A DNA stretch of 32,107 nt from an uncultured Oscillospiraceae bacterium (GTDB lineage: Bacteria; Bacillota; Clostridia; Oscillospirales; Oscillospiraceae), in the NCBI GenBank assembly GCA_900757415.1, contig CAAENU010000046.1:1-32107 (forward strand), in the 5' to 3' direction. The notes under the pieces were generated by a model that saw only the letters and a program-made list of their open reading frames with translations, was not told the origin of the DNA and ran no database searches. Position 1 is the first letter of the stretch. Every line of letters begins with the position of its first letter. This document shows, one piece after another, positions 8,361 to 16,899 of this stretch. A program made the position numbers and the translations under genes.

Positions 8361-9602
8361 ATGAAGAAGTTTTTGAGCCTGTTGCTCGCTCTTGCCATGG
8401 CGCTGACCCTGGTGGCCTGCGGCGGCGGCAGCAACACCCCCAACACCGATGCCAACACTGACGGCAGCGGTGACAGCACCGACACTCCCGCTACTTACAA
8501 GATCGGTATCGTGACCGGCTCCGTTTCTCAGTCTGAGGACGACCGCCGCGGCGCCGAGGCTTTCCAGGCGGAGTATGGCGAGGATATGGTCACGCTGGCC
8601 ATCTATCCCGACAACTTCACCGAAGAGCTGGAGACCACCATCCAGAACATCGTGAACCTGTCCTCTGATCCCGATATGAAGGCCATCATCGTTAACCAGG
8701 CTGTGCCCGGCACCACTGAGGCTTTCCGCAAGATCAAAGAGACCCGCCCTGACATCATCTGCATCGCCGGCGAGTCCCACGAGGACCTGCCCGAGATCGG
8801 TTCCGCTGCTGACCTGGTCTGCAACAACGACTTTGTCTCCCGCGGTTATCTGATCATCCGCACCGCTCATGAGCTGGGCTGCGACACTTTCGTGCACATC
8901 TCCTTCCCTCGTCATCTGGCTTATGAGACCATGTCCCGCCGTCTGGCCATCATGAAGGCCGCCTGCGAAGAGTTCGGCATGACGCTGGTGGAAGAGACCG
9001 CTCCCGACCCGACCTCCGACGTTGGCGTGTCCGGCGCTCAGGCTTACATCCTGGAGAAGGTGCCCGAGTGGGTTCAGAAGTACGGCAAGAACGCTGCCTA
9101 CTTCTGCACCAACGATGCCCACACCGAACCCCTGCTGAAGCAGCTGCTGGAGTACGGCGGTTACTTCATCGAGGCTGACCTGCCCTCTCCCCTGATGGGT
9201 TATCCCGGCGCTCTGGGTCTGGACCTGACTGAGGAAGCCGGCGATTTCGAGAAGATTCTGGCCAAGGTTGAGTCCGCCATCAACGAAAAGGGCGGCGCCG
9301 ATCACTTCGGCACCTGGGCTTACTCCTATGGTTATACCCTGTCCGCCGGCCTTGCCCAGCACGCCAAGAACGTTCTGGACGGCACTGCTGAGCTGACCGA
9401 TATGGACGATGTTGCTTCTGCTCTGCAGAAGTACTCCCCCAAGGCTGAGTGGAACGGCGCCGGCTACACCAACGCCACCACCGGCGTTAAGTCCGATAAT
9501 GTGTTCCTGATCTATCAGGATACCTATATCATGGGCAATCCCGGCCACTTCATGGGCAACGCTCAGGTGGAGATCCCCGAGAAGTACTTCACCATCAGCT
9601 GA
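8361..9602 (+). CDS. DUF3798-type substrate-binding lipoprotein of an ABC importer
   Basis: This 413-residue lipoprotein starts at ATG 8361, directly behind AGGAGG (8350-8355); an upstream in-frame ATG at 8331 lacks such a site. The signal peptide MKKFLSLLLALAMALTLVAC ends in a lipobox with Cys20, followed by a Gly/Ser/Thr/Asp-rich linker to about residue 48. The mature domain (KIGIVTGSVSQSEDDRRGAE and VNLSSDPDMKAIIVNQAVPGT) has the alternating alpha/beta pattern of periplasmic-binding-protein-like I folds and matches what I know as DUF3798. It is the first gene of the operon and should capture the ligand for the ATPase and permeases downstream. The ligand is unknown; sugar or nucleoside is only suggested by the permease family. 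Codon use is strongly biased, suggesting high expression. Confidence 0.85.
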   Translation: MKKFLSLLLALAMALTLVACGGGSNTPNTDANTDGSGDSTDTPATYKIGIVTGSVSQSEDDRRGAEAFQAEYGEDMVTLAIYPDNFTEELETTIQNIVNLSSDPDMKAIIVNQAVPGTTEAFRKIKETRPDIICIAGESHEDLPEIGSAADLVCNNDFVSRGYLIIRTAHELGCDTFVHISFPRHLAYETMSRRLAIMKAACEEFGMTLVEETAPDPTSDVGVSGAQAYILEKVPEWVQKYGKNAAYFCTNDAHTEPLLKQLLEYGGYFIEADLPSPLMGYPGALGLDLTEEAGDFEKILAKVESAINEKGGADHFGTWAYSYGYTLSAGLAQHAKNVLDGTAELTDMDDVASALQKYSPKAEWNGAGYTNATTGVKSDNVFLIYQDTYIMGNPGHFMGNAQVEIPEKYFTIS

Positions 9603-9634
9603 CAAACCGCGTTTAAAAAACGCACAATGTATCG

Positions 9635-9662
9635 GCAGGGGGGAGGGATTCCTCCCCCCTGC
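9635..9662 (+). other. Hairpin between binding protein and ATPase genes
   Basis: A perfect 12-bp GC-rich stem (9635-9646 with 9651-9662, loop GATT) without a proper U-tract lies in the 82-bp gap of the operon. Such hairpins typically protect the 3' end of the abundant binding-protein mRNA and lower read-through into the membrane-component genes. Confidence 0.7.
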
Positions 9663-9684
9663 TTACTTTTAGGTAGGGTATATT

Positions 9685-11271
9685 ATGGAAAATAAGAATG
9701 CTCCCCTGTTGGAGATGCGCAACATCCAAAAGGACTTCTTCGGAAATCAGGTGTTGACGGACATCAACTTCACGCTGAAAGAGGGCGAAGTGCTGGGACT
9801 TGTGGGCGAAAACGGCGCCGGCAAGAGTACCCTGATGAAGATCCTTTTCGGCATGGACGTGATCCGCGAGACCGGCGGTTATAAAGGAGATGTCCTGATC
9901 AACGGTGAGAAGGCGACCTTCAATACGCCGTTTGATGCACTGAAAGCCGGCATCGGCATGGTGCATCAGGAATTTTCCCTGATTCCGGGCTTTAGTGCCA
10001 CGGAGAACATTCTGCTCAACCGTGAGCCGAAGAAGAAAAATGTCATCTCAGAAGTGTTCGGCGACAGAATGGACACTCTCAACTATAAGGAAATGGATGA
10101 GCGTGCCCAGCACGCCATCGAAAAAATGGGCGTGGAGATCGATTCCAAGATGATCATCAGCAGCATGCCCGTGGGTCACAAACAGTTCACGGAGATTGCC
10201 CGCGAGCTGAGCAAAGAGAACCTGAAGCTGCTGATTCTGGACGAGCCTACCGCCGTGCTGACGGAGAAAGAGGCGGAAGCACTGCTGGATTCCATCCGCG
10301 GCATGGCTGCACAGGGCATTGCCGTGATCTTCATCACACACCGCCTTCATGAGATCCTGGCGGTGTGCGACAAGGTGGTGGTCATGCGCGATGGCTATGT
10401 GGTGAAGGACACCCCCGCCAAGGAGACCAACGTAAGCGACATCACCAAGTGGATGGTGGGCCGCAGCGTCAGCGACGCCGTGGTGAAGCAAGATATCCGG
10501 ATTGACCCGGACGCCCGGACGATCATGTCCATCCGCAAGCTGTGGGTGGATATGCCCGGCGAGATCGTCCGCAACGTGAACCTTGACATCAAGGAGGGCG
10601 AGATCCTGGGCATCGGCGGTTTGGCCGGTCAGGGCAAGCTGGGCATCCCCAACGGTATCATGGGCCTGTATGAGGCAGGCGGCACTGTGGAATTTGACGG
10701 CAAGTCCATTGAATTGAACAGTCCCCGCAAGTGCCTGGACGCCTCGCTGGCCTTCGTGTCGGAGGATCGCCGCGGCGTGGGCTTGCTGCTGGACGAGTCG
10801 CTGGAGTGGAACGTGGCGTTCCCCGCCATGCAGATCCAGAATAAGTTCCTGAAAAAACGCATGTTTTTCACATGGCGTGACGAAAAGGCTATCCATGAGG
10901 TGACCCAGAAGTACATCGACGAGCTGCAGATCAAGTGCACCAGTTCCCTGCAAAAGGCGAAAGAGCTGTCCGGCGGCAACCAGCAGAAGATCTGCCTTGC
11001 CAAGGCCTTTGCGCTGGAACCCCGCTTCCTGTTCGTGTCCGAGCCGACCCGCGGTATCGACGTGGGCGCCAAGGCGCTGGTGCTGGAGGCGCTGAAAAAG
11101 TTCAACCGCGAGAGCGGCATCACCGTGGTGATGATCTCTTCCGAGCTGGAAGAGCTGCGCCAGACCTGCGACCGTATCGCCATCGTTTCCGGCGGCAAGA
11201 TCGCCGGTATCCTGCCTGCTGACCACTCCTCCGAGGAATTCGGCATGCTGATGGTCAGTCAGGTGAAATAA
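9685..11271 (+). CDS. Sugar-type ABC transporter ATP-binding protein, double NBD
   Basis: This 528-residue protein carries two nucleotide-binding domains, as in RbsA, MglA and nucleoside-importer ATPases (about 500 residues). The first has Walker A GENGAGKST (residues 41-49), a degenerate signature MPVGHKQFTEIAREL and Walker B LLILDEPTAVL. The second has a degenerate P-loop GLAGQGKLG, which is normal for the family, a canonical signature LSGGNQQK, and Walker B FVSEPTRGIDVGAK. The second Walker B has Ser where the family usually has Asp, but keeps the catalytic Glu. It works at the cytoplasmic face with the two permeases encoded next. The ribosome binding site is weak (AGGTAGGG, 9671-9678), in line with lower expression than the binding protein. 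Confidence 0.93.
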   Translation: MENKNAPLLEMRNIQKDFFGNQVLTDINFTLKEGEVLGLVGENGAGKSTLMKILFGMDVIRETGGYKGDVLINGEKATFNTPFDALKAGIGMVHQEFSLIPGFSATENILLNREPKKKNVISEVFGDRMDTLNYKEMDERAQHAIEKMGVEIDSKMIISSMPVGHKQFTEIARELSKENLKLLILDEPTAVLTEKEAEALLDSIRGMAAQGIAVIFITHRLHEILAVCDKVVVMRDGYVVKDTPAKETNVSDITKWMVGRSVSDAVVKQDIRIDPDARTIMSIRKLWVDMPGEIVRNVNLDIKEGEILGIGGLAGQGKLGIPNGIMGLYEAGGTVEFDGKSIELNSPRKCLDASLAFVSEDRRGVGLLLDESLEWNVAFPAMQIQNKFLKKRMFFTWRDEKAIHEVTQKYIDELQIKCTSSLQKAKELSGGNQQKICLAKAFALEPRFLFVSEPTRGIDVGAKALVLEALKKFNRESGITVVMISSELEELRQTCDRIAIVSGGKIAGILPADHSSEEFGMLMVSQVK

Positions 11272-11281
11272 GGAGGATAAG

Positions 11282-12370
11282 ATGGGCAAAAATGTAACAA
11301 CAAGTCTTGGCAACAAGACGAAATTTGCACAGCTGGTGGATAGCTTTGGCCTGCCCCGCATTATCATCACAGGCTTTCTGCTGCTGCTGTTCATTGCAGC
11401 GCCCATTGTGGGCGCGGACTTTACTACCCAACTGACCAACACCATCACCCGTTTCAGCTGGAACGCCGTGCTGGTGCTGGCCATGGTTCCCATGATCCAT
11501 TCCGGCTGCGGATTGAACTTCGGCCTTCCGCTGGGTATCATCTCCGGCCTGCTGGGCGCGACGCTTTCCATCGAGCTGGGTTTTACCGGCTTTGCCAGCT
11601 TTGTCATGGCGATCCTGATCTCCACACCCTTTGCGCTGGTGCTGGGCGGCGGCTACGGCTGGCTGCTGAACAAGATCAAGGGCGGCGAGATGATGGTGGC
11701 CACCTATGTGGGTTTCTCTTCGGTGTCCTTTATGTGCATGATGTGGCTGCTGCTGCCTTATAAGAGTCCCACCATGGTTTGGGGTTTCGCCGGCAAGGGC
11801 CTGCGTACCGTTATCTCTCTGGAGGGTTTTTATGATAAGGCATTGGCCAATTTCCTCCAGATCGATCTCAACGAGGTGCTGGGTATCAATCTGGTGATCC
11901 CCACCGGCAGCCTGCTGTTCTTTGCGTTGCTGGCGTTCCTGATGTGGGCGTTTCTGCACACCAAGACCGGCACGGCCATGACCGCCGTGGGTTCCAACCC
12001 GGCGTTTGCCAAGGCGGCCGGCATCAATGTGGATAAGATCCGCCTGATCTCCGTGGTGATGTCCACATGGCTGGGTGCCGTGGGCATTCTGGTATATGAG
12101 CAGGGTTTCGGCTTTGTGCAGCTGTACATGGGCCCCTTCTGGATGGCAATGCCTGCCGTGGCGGCGATCCTTATCGGCGGCGCATCGGTTAATAAGGCGT
12201 CCATTGCCAACGTGATCATTGGTACATTCCTCTATCAGGGCATCGTTACCATGACGCCTACGGTGATGAACTCCGCATTCCACATGGACATGAGCGAGGT
12301 CATCCGTATCGTGGTTTCCAACGGTATGATCCTGTATGCTCTGACCAGAAAGACTGAAAGGGGGCGCTGA
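11282..12370 (+). CDS. ABC transporter permease, RbsC-like (first)
   Basis: This 362-residue polytopic membrane protein has about eight to ten hydrophobic segments and belongs to the BPD_transp_2 family (ribose, galactose and nucleoside permeases). Family landmarks include the loop TAVGSNPAFAKAAGINVDKIR and the late glycine-rich segment IGGASVNKASIANV. It starts 10 bp after the ATPase stop behind TAAGGAGGAT. It likely forms a heterodimer with the next permease, since the two are related but clearly different. Substrate unknown. Confidence 0.9.
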   Translation: MGKNVTTSLGNKTKFAQLVDSFGLPRIIITGFLLLLFIAAPIVGADFTTQLTNTITRFSWNAVLVLAMVPMIHSGCGLNFGLPLGIISGLLGATLSIELGFTGFASFVMAILISTPFALVLGGGYGWLLNKIKGGEMMVATYVGFSSVSFMCMMWLLLPYKSPTMVWGFAGKGLRTVISLEGFYDKALANFLQIDLNEVLGINLVIPTGSLLFFALLAFLMWAFLHTKTGTAMTAVGSNPAFAKAAGINVDKIRLISVVMSTWLGAVGILVYEQGFGFVQLYMGPFWMAMPAVAAILIGGASVNKASIANVIIGTFLYQGIVTMTPTVMNSAFHMDMSEVIRIVVSNGMILYALTRKTERGR

Positions 12371-12372
12371 GT

Positions 12373-13497
12373 ATGAACGGAAAACGGAATAATTTCAGCT
12401 TTACGGGTTTTATTCGCGACAACTCGGTGCCTGTACTGTTTGTCATCATCTGCCTGATCATGATCCCGCTGTCCGGCTTCTCTTTCAGCTACGTGCTCAA
12501 TGAAGTCATGACGCGTCTGGGACGCAATGCCTTTATGATCCTGAGCCTGCTGATCCCCATCATGGCCGGCATGGGCCTGAACTTCGGCATGACGCTGGGC
12601 GCCATGGCGGGCCAGATCGGCCTGATTCTGGTGGCTGACTGGCAGATCTGGGGTATCCCGGGTCTTGTGCTGGCGGCAATCATCTCCATTCCCATCTCGG
12701 TACTGCTGGGTTTGATGTGCGGCAAGATCCTGAACCGGGCCAAGGGCCGCGAGATGATCACCAGCTATTTCATCGCATTTTTCATGAACGGCGTTTATCA
12801 GCTGATCGTGCTGTATATGATGGGCCCCATTATCCCCATCGCCCATAATTCCCTGAAGCTGCCCCGCGGCTACGGTATCCGCAACACCGTCAGCCTGCTG
12901 CCTATGCGCCAGAGCATCGATAACGCGCTGGCGGTTTATGTGGGCGGCGTGAAAATCCCCGTGCTGACGCTGATCGTGATCGCGCTGGCCTGCCTGTTCA
13001 TTGTCTGGTTCCGCAAGACCAAGCTGGGACAGGATATGCGCGCGGTAGGTCAGGATATGGAGGTGGCCCGGGATGCCGGTATCAACGTGGAACGGACCCG
13101 CATCATCTCTATCGTTATGTCCACCGTGTTTGCCGGCTTCGGCATGATCATCTATTTGCAGAATATGGGCAACTTCCCCACCTATACCGCCCATACCAAC
13201 GTGGGTATGTTCTGCATCGCGGCGCTGTTGGTGGGCGGCGCATCCGTGGAAAAGGCGTCCATCGGCAATGTGTTCCTGGGTGTGATTTTGTTCCATACCA
13301 TGTTCGTGGTGGCGCCCTTTGCCGGCACGAAGATCACCGGCGACTCCATGATCGGCGAGTATTTCCGCGTGTTCATCTCCTACGCTGTCATTACCGTGGC
13401 GCTGGTCATGTATGAGACGAAGAAGCGCAAATCCCAGAGCCTGATGGGCCAGATACTGGTTCAGGCCCAGAAAGAGGAGGAGGGGAAAGCGGAATGA
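12373..13497 (+). CDS. ABC transporter permease, RbsC-like (second)
   Basis: This 374-residue polytopic permease starts two bases after the stop of the first permease, so translation is probably coupled. It shares the same landmarks (RAVGQDMEVARDAGINVER and VGGASVEKASIGNVFLG) and the same order of hydrophobic segments. It also has a short charged C-terminal tail (QKEEEGKAE). Two non-identical permeases beside one double ATPase is the layout of nucleoside-type and DUF3798-type importers rather than of RbsABC. Confidence 0.9.
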   Translation: MNGKRNNFSFTGFIRDNSVPVLFVIICLIMIPLSGFSFSYVLNEVMTRLGRNAFMILSLLIPIMAGMGLNFGMTLGAMAGQIGLILVADWQIWGIPGLVLAAIISIPISVLLGLMCGKILNRAKGREMITSYFIAFFMNGVYQLIVLYMMGPIIPIAHNSLKLPRGYGIRNTVSLLPMRQSIDNALAVYVGGVKIPVLTLIVIALACLFIVWFRKTKLGQDMRAVGQDMEVARDAGINVERTRIISIVMSTVFAGFGMIIYLQNMGNFPTYTAHTNVGMFCIAALLVGGASVEKASIGNVFLGVILFHTMFVVAPFAGTKITGDSMIGEYFRVFISYAVITVALVMYETKKRKSQSLMGQILVQAQKEEEGKAE

Positions 13498-13976
13498 AAA
13501 CGCGCAGACTTGTGATCCGTATTGCCGCCGTTCTGGTGTTGGTCGTGATCGGCGTTGTTATGGGCGTCATCGGCCGCGGCCATACCATCTATCTGGACAA
13601 TAAGTCGCTGGACTATGAGGGACAAAGCTACAAGGCTCCCTATAAAATCACAGTGACCGCCGGCGGCGAGCAGGTGGCAAAGCTCTATGATAAGGAGCGC
13701 GGCTCCGCTACCTGCATGGGCGGAACCTTTACCGTTACCCTTGAGATCATGCAGACCAAGGGCGGCGCGGAGGAGGTTCAGACCTATAAGATCCCGGTTC
13801 CCTCGAATATGGACGGGGTGATCATCAACATCCCCGGCTATCTGGCGGGATTGCCTCAGGAGGCTTATCTGTCCGAATTTGTGGCGGCTCCCTCCGAGGA
13901 AACAGATGAGGATGTGAGCACTGATGATACGGCTCTCCCCGGCGAGGGCGATGATCTGATCCCTTCTGATATGTAA
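13494..13976 (+). CDS. Small membrane-anchored accessory protein, DUF6672-like
   Basis: This 160-residue protein overlaps the upstream permease stop by ATGA (13494-13497), so it is translationally coupled to the ABC operon. One N-terminal membrane segment (residues about 8-29) is followed by an extracytoplasmic, beta-rich domain with repeated short strands (KITVTAGGEQVAKL, FTVTLEIMQTKG). An acidic, low-complexity tail (SEETDEDVSTDDTALPGEGD) follows. I recall a DUF6672 family accompanying DUF3798 importers, but the match is from memory. Position suggests a role in assembly or ligand handling at the outer face of the membrane. Biochemical function unknown. Confidence 0.75.
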   Translation: MKTRRLVIRIAAVLVLVVIGVVMGVIGRGHTIYLDNKSLDYEGQSYKAPYKITVTAGGEQVAKLYDKERGSATCMGGTFTVTLEIMQTKGGAEEVQTYKIPVPSNMDGVIINIPGYLAGLPQEAYLSEFVAAPSEETDEDVSTDDTALPGEGDDLIPSDM

Positions 13977-13985
13977 TAGTGGTTT

Positions 13986-14019
13986 GATACAGCCCATGCT
14001 TATCCGCATGGGCTGTATC
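13986..14019 (+). terminator. Hairpin ending the ABC operon
   Basis: A perfect 14-bp stem (13986-13999 with 14006-14019, loop TTATCC) begins 10 bp after the last stop codon. No U-tract follows immediately, so termination may be incomplete and some read-through into pepD is possible. Confidence 0.6.
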
Positions 14020-14077
14020 CGCCGGATCACACGAGATCCGAAAAAGAGTTTTAAGCGTCTGACAGGAGGTAATCTCT

Positions 14078-15526
14078 ATGGCTGTTTTATCCGGGTTGAA
14101 GCCTGAAAAGGTATTTGAATATTTTGAAAAGCTGTGCTCCGTGCCTCATGGCAGCGGCAATACAAAGATCATCAGCGACATGTGCGTGGGGTTCGCCAAG
14201 GAGCTGGGGCTGCGTTACCGGCAGGAACCCTGCAACAATGTGATCATCTGGAAGGACGGATCCGCCGGCTATGAGAACGCAGCGCCTATTATTCTGCAGG
14301 GCCATATCGACATGGTTTGCGCCAAGACGGACGACTGCACCAAGGATATGGCGGTTGAGGGCCTTGATCTGAGGACCGACGGCGAATGGGTCTGGGCGGA
14401 CAAGACCTCGCTGGGCGGCGACAACGGCATTGCCGTCGCTATGATTCTGGCGGTGCTGTCCGATGAAACGTTGCCGCATCCCCCTATCGAGGCGGTATTT
14501 ACCGTGGACGAAGAGGTGGGCATGGATGGTGCGTTTGCACTGGATTGCTCCGATCTGAAAGGTAAAAAGCTGTTGAATCTGGACTCTGAGATCGAGGGGG
14601 TCTTTACGGTCTCCTGCGCCGGCGGTATGCGTTCCGACTGCTGCATAAGCGGCACGATAGAGCCGGTAAACGGCATGGCCGGTTATTCGGTCACGGTTTC
14701 CGGCTTGCAGGGCGGCCATTCCGGCGGCGACATCCATCTGGGCCGTGCCAGCGGCAATCAGGTGATGGGCCGCGTGCTGTTTGACGCCATGAAGAAGTTT
14801 CCGGGTTTGCGGCTGGCGGCGGTGCAGGGAGGCCAGTTTGACAACGTGATCTGCTCCCGCTGTGACGCGGCGGTGGCTGTCCCGGCCGGCATGAAGACAG
14901 CGTTTGAAGAATTCGTCCGCGCCTATGACGCGATCCTGAAAAACGAGTATGCCGGATGTGACGACGGCATTACGCTGTCATGTGGCGCGGCGGATGTGAC
15001 CTCTGCCGTCAGCGCGGCGGATACGTCTGTCATGCTGCATGTGCTGGTGGCGCTGCCACAGGGCGTGCAAGCTATGAGCGTGGACTTTCCCGGCTTGGTG
15101 CAGACATCGCTGAACATGGGCGTGCTGCGCCTAAAAGAGGACGGCCTGCATGTGACGTTTTCCATCCGCTCCTGCATCGCGTCTCAGAAGGAGATGCTGG
15201 CGCAGCGGGTGCGCGCCATTGTGGAGTTTGCCGGCGGTACAGTGACCGAGCGCGGCAAATATCCCGGCTGGCAGTATGAGCGCCAGTCCAAGTTCCGCGA
15301 CATGGTGCTGGAGGCCTATCATGATCTGACTGGCAAAGAGGGCGTGGTGGAAGCAACTCACGGAGGCTTGGAGTGCGGCTTACTGATCGAGAAGATTCCC
15401 GGTCTGGATGCCATCTCCATGGGACCGGAGCTGCACGATGTTCACTCTGTCCGGGAGCGGCTGAATGTTCCGTCAACCGAGCGGATGTACCAGCTGCTGT
15501 GCGAGGCGCTCAAGCGCAGCAAGTAA
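14078..15526 (+). CDS. pepD: Aminoacyl-histidine dipeptidase, M20C family
   Basis: This 482-residue zinc dipeptidase matches PepD (485 residues in E. coli), a cytosolic enzyme that cleaves Xaa-His and other dipeptides. Metal-site motifs are in order: QGHIDMV (His76), GGDNGIA (Asp115), the catalytic pair in VDEEVGMDGA (about 144-146), and late THGGLECGLL and LHDVHS near 428 and 450. The lid domain lies between (GGHSGGDIHLGR). The start is supported by AGGAGG about 8 bases upstream. It has its own downstream terminator. No promoter stands out in the 100-bp gap after the ABC operon, so it may depend partly on read-through. Confidence 0.93.
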   Translation: MAVLSGLKPEKVFEYFEKLCSVPHGSGNTKIISDMCVGFAKELGLRYRQEPCNNVIIWKDGSAGYENAAPIILQGHIDMVCAKTDDCTKDMAVEGLDLRTDGEWVWADKTSLGGDNGIAVAMILAVLSDETLPHPPIEAVFTVDEEVGMDGAFALDCSDLKGKKLLNLDSEIEGVFTVSCAGGMRSDCCISGTIEPVNGMAGYSVTVSGLQGGHSGGDIHLGRASGNQVMGRVLFDAMKKFPGLRLAAVQGGQFDNVICSRCDAAVAVPAGMKTAFEEFVRAYDAILKNEYAGCDDGITLSCGAADVTSAVSAADTSVMLHVLVALPQGVQAMSVDFPGLVQTSLNMGVLRLKEDGLHVTFSIRSCIASQKEMLAQRVRAIVEFAGGTVTERGKYPGWQYERQSKFRDMVLEAYHDLTGKEGVVEATHGGLECGLLIEKIPGLDAISMGPELHDVHSVRERLNVPSTERMYQLLCEALKRSK

Positions 15527-15530
15527 ATAG

Positions 15531-15559
15531 AAGGAGAGAGCTTCGGCTCTCTCCTTTTT
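15531..15559 (+). terminator. Intrinsic terminator of pepD
   Basis: An 11-bp stem (15531-15541 with 15546-15556) with a UUCG tetraloop is followed by three further T's, 4 bp after the stop codon. Confidence 0.88.
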
Positions 15560-15772
15560 CTGCGCCGCTTTGCATGTTTTGCACCCTTTTGCTGCAAAAT
15601 ATGCAAGAACAGCACCGCGCCCGAAGGAAAGAATAGAGTGTAGAACGGATAAGTTGGGATAAAAAAAGGCGAAAACGGCAGGATTTTGGCATATAATAGA
15701 CGTGTGGAATGTTGGGAACAAATAAGCAATACGGCGTGCGGAAAATGAAAATGAATTTTTCTCCTAAGGGAC
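15560..15772. other. Gene-free region upstream of the TRAP operon
   Basis: AT-rich, with several short A-runs and an isolated TATAAT (15692-15697) lacking a matching -35. No gene or RNA element was recognised. Confidence 0.4.
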
Positions 15773-15801
15773 TTGCAAAAACGAACTGGCGAGAGTATAA
15801 T
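15773..15801 (+). promoter_or_regulatory. Promoter of the TAXI-TRAP operon
   Basis: TTGCAA (15773-15778), 17-bp spacer and TATAAT (15796-15801), 62 bp before the start codon. Confidence 0.85.
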
Positions 15802-15863
15802 ACAGGCATTGGAGAAAATCCCGCCGCTGTGCGGCAATATTACAAAGAGGAGAATTACATCTG

Positions 15864-16865
15864 ATGAAAAAGTTTCTTGCACTGATGCTGGCGCTTGTTA
15901 TGGCGCTGAGCCTGGCCGCCTGCGGCGGCGGCAGCAGCAGCGGCGGCGATGCCGCTGTGGAGCGGACCGACACCACTACGGTGGCTGTGGGCGCTGTGAT
16001 TTTGGCCCGCGACGATGTGGCCGAGGCTGATATCTATAATTTTGTGGCCGACATTTTTGACAATGCCGAGTCTCTGGTCAGCAGCCATGCCAAGTACAGC
16101 GAGCTGAGTCTGGAGTACGGCGCATCCATCACCTCCGTACCCTATCACCCCGGCGCTGCCAAGTATTTTGCTGAAAAAGGCTTCGAGGTTGCCTCTGTCA
16201 AGGAAGGTGCGGGCACCGGTGCTTCTCGCGATCTGCGCTTCGTCACCGGCGGCGAGTCCGGCACTTATTATGCTTTCGGTTCCGTCCTTGCTCAGCATGC
16301 CACGAATAACGCCGGCGTGAAAGTGGTCGGTCTGGTGGGTAACGGATCTCAGGGCAATGTGCAGGAACTGGTGGACGGCACCGCCGATCTGGCATTCTGC
16401 CAGTCTGACGTGATGGCCTATGCCTATAACGGCACGAACCTGTTCGAGACCAAGATGGAGGGCTTCTCCACCGTGGCCGCCCTGTATATGGAGCAGGTGC
16501 AGATCGTTACCACCAACCCCGAGATCAAGACCGTGGCTGATCTGGCTGGCAAGTCTGTGTCCATCGGCTCTCCCGGCTCCGGTGTGTACTTTAACGCCAT
16601 CGACGTGCTGGGCGCCTACGGCTTGACCGAAAATGACATCAAGCCTACCTATCAGTCCTTCGGCGACAGCGCTGATGCCCTGAAGAATGGTCAGATCGAT
16701 GCCGCCTTTATCGTGGCCGGTGCGCCTACCACCGCTGTGACCGATCTGGCTACCACCAAGGACACCTATTTGGTCAGTCTGGATGATGAGCATATCGACA
16801 AGCTGCTGGAGACCTCTGACTATTACAGCAAGACCGTGATCGCCAAGGATGTCTACTTCGGATAA
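15864..16865 (+). CDS. TAXI-family TRAP solute-binding lipoprotein, apparently circularly permuted
   Basis: This 333-residue lipoprotein has a signal peptide ending in LSLAAC with Cys20 and a short Gly/Ser linker. The core at about 121-333 is TAXI-like: FVTGGESGTYYAFGSVLA, LVGNGSQGNVQELVDG, a strand with LAFCQSDVMAYAY, GKSVSIGSPGSGVYFNA, and a final part SLDDEHIDKLLETSDYYSKT. In known TAXI proteins such as the Thermus glutamate-binding homologue, that last part continues into a closing segment, T-V-A-V-x-A ... ending H-P-G-A-x-x-Y. Here that segment (TTVAVGAVILARDDV, then SVPYHPGAAKYFAEKG) occupies residues about 37-106, before the core, and the protein stops at YFG where it would begin. AGAGGAGA (15846-15853) supports the start. 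The permease follows. Confidence 0.88.
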   Translation: MKKFLALMLALVMALSLAACGGGSSSGGDAAVERTDTTTVAVGAVILARDDVAEADIYNFVADIFDNAESLVSSHAKYSELSLEYGASITSVPYHPGAAKYFAEKGFEVASVKEGAGTGASRDLRFVTGGESGTYYAFGSVLAQHATNNAGVKVVGLVGNGSQGNVQELVDGTADLAFCQSDVMAYAYNGTNLFETKMEGFSTVAALYMEQVQIVTTNPEIKTVADLAGKSVSIGSPGSGVYFNAIDVLGAYGLTENDIKPTYQSFGDSADALKNGQIDAAFIVAGAPTTAVTDLATTKDTYLVSLDDEHIDKLLETSDYYSKTVIAKDVYFG

Positions 16866-16899
16866 GACATAACCTTAACAGAGCCTTGATATGATATGA

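Noticed and set aside
10048..11625. Minus-strand open frame (525 codons) across the ATPase and permease genes
   Set aside because: It spans two clear genes in antisense and has no recognisable domain or ribosome binding site.
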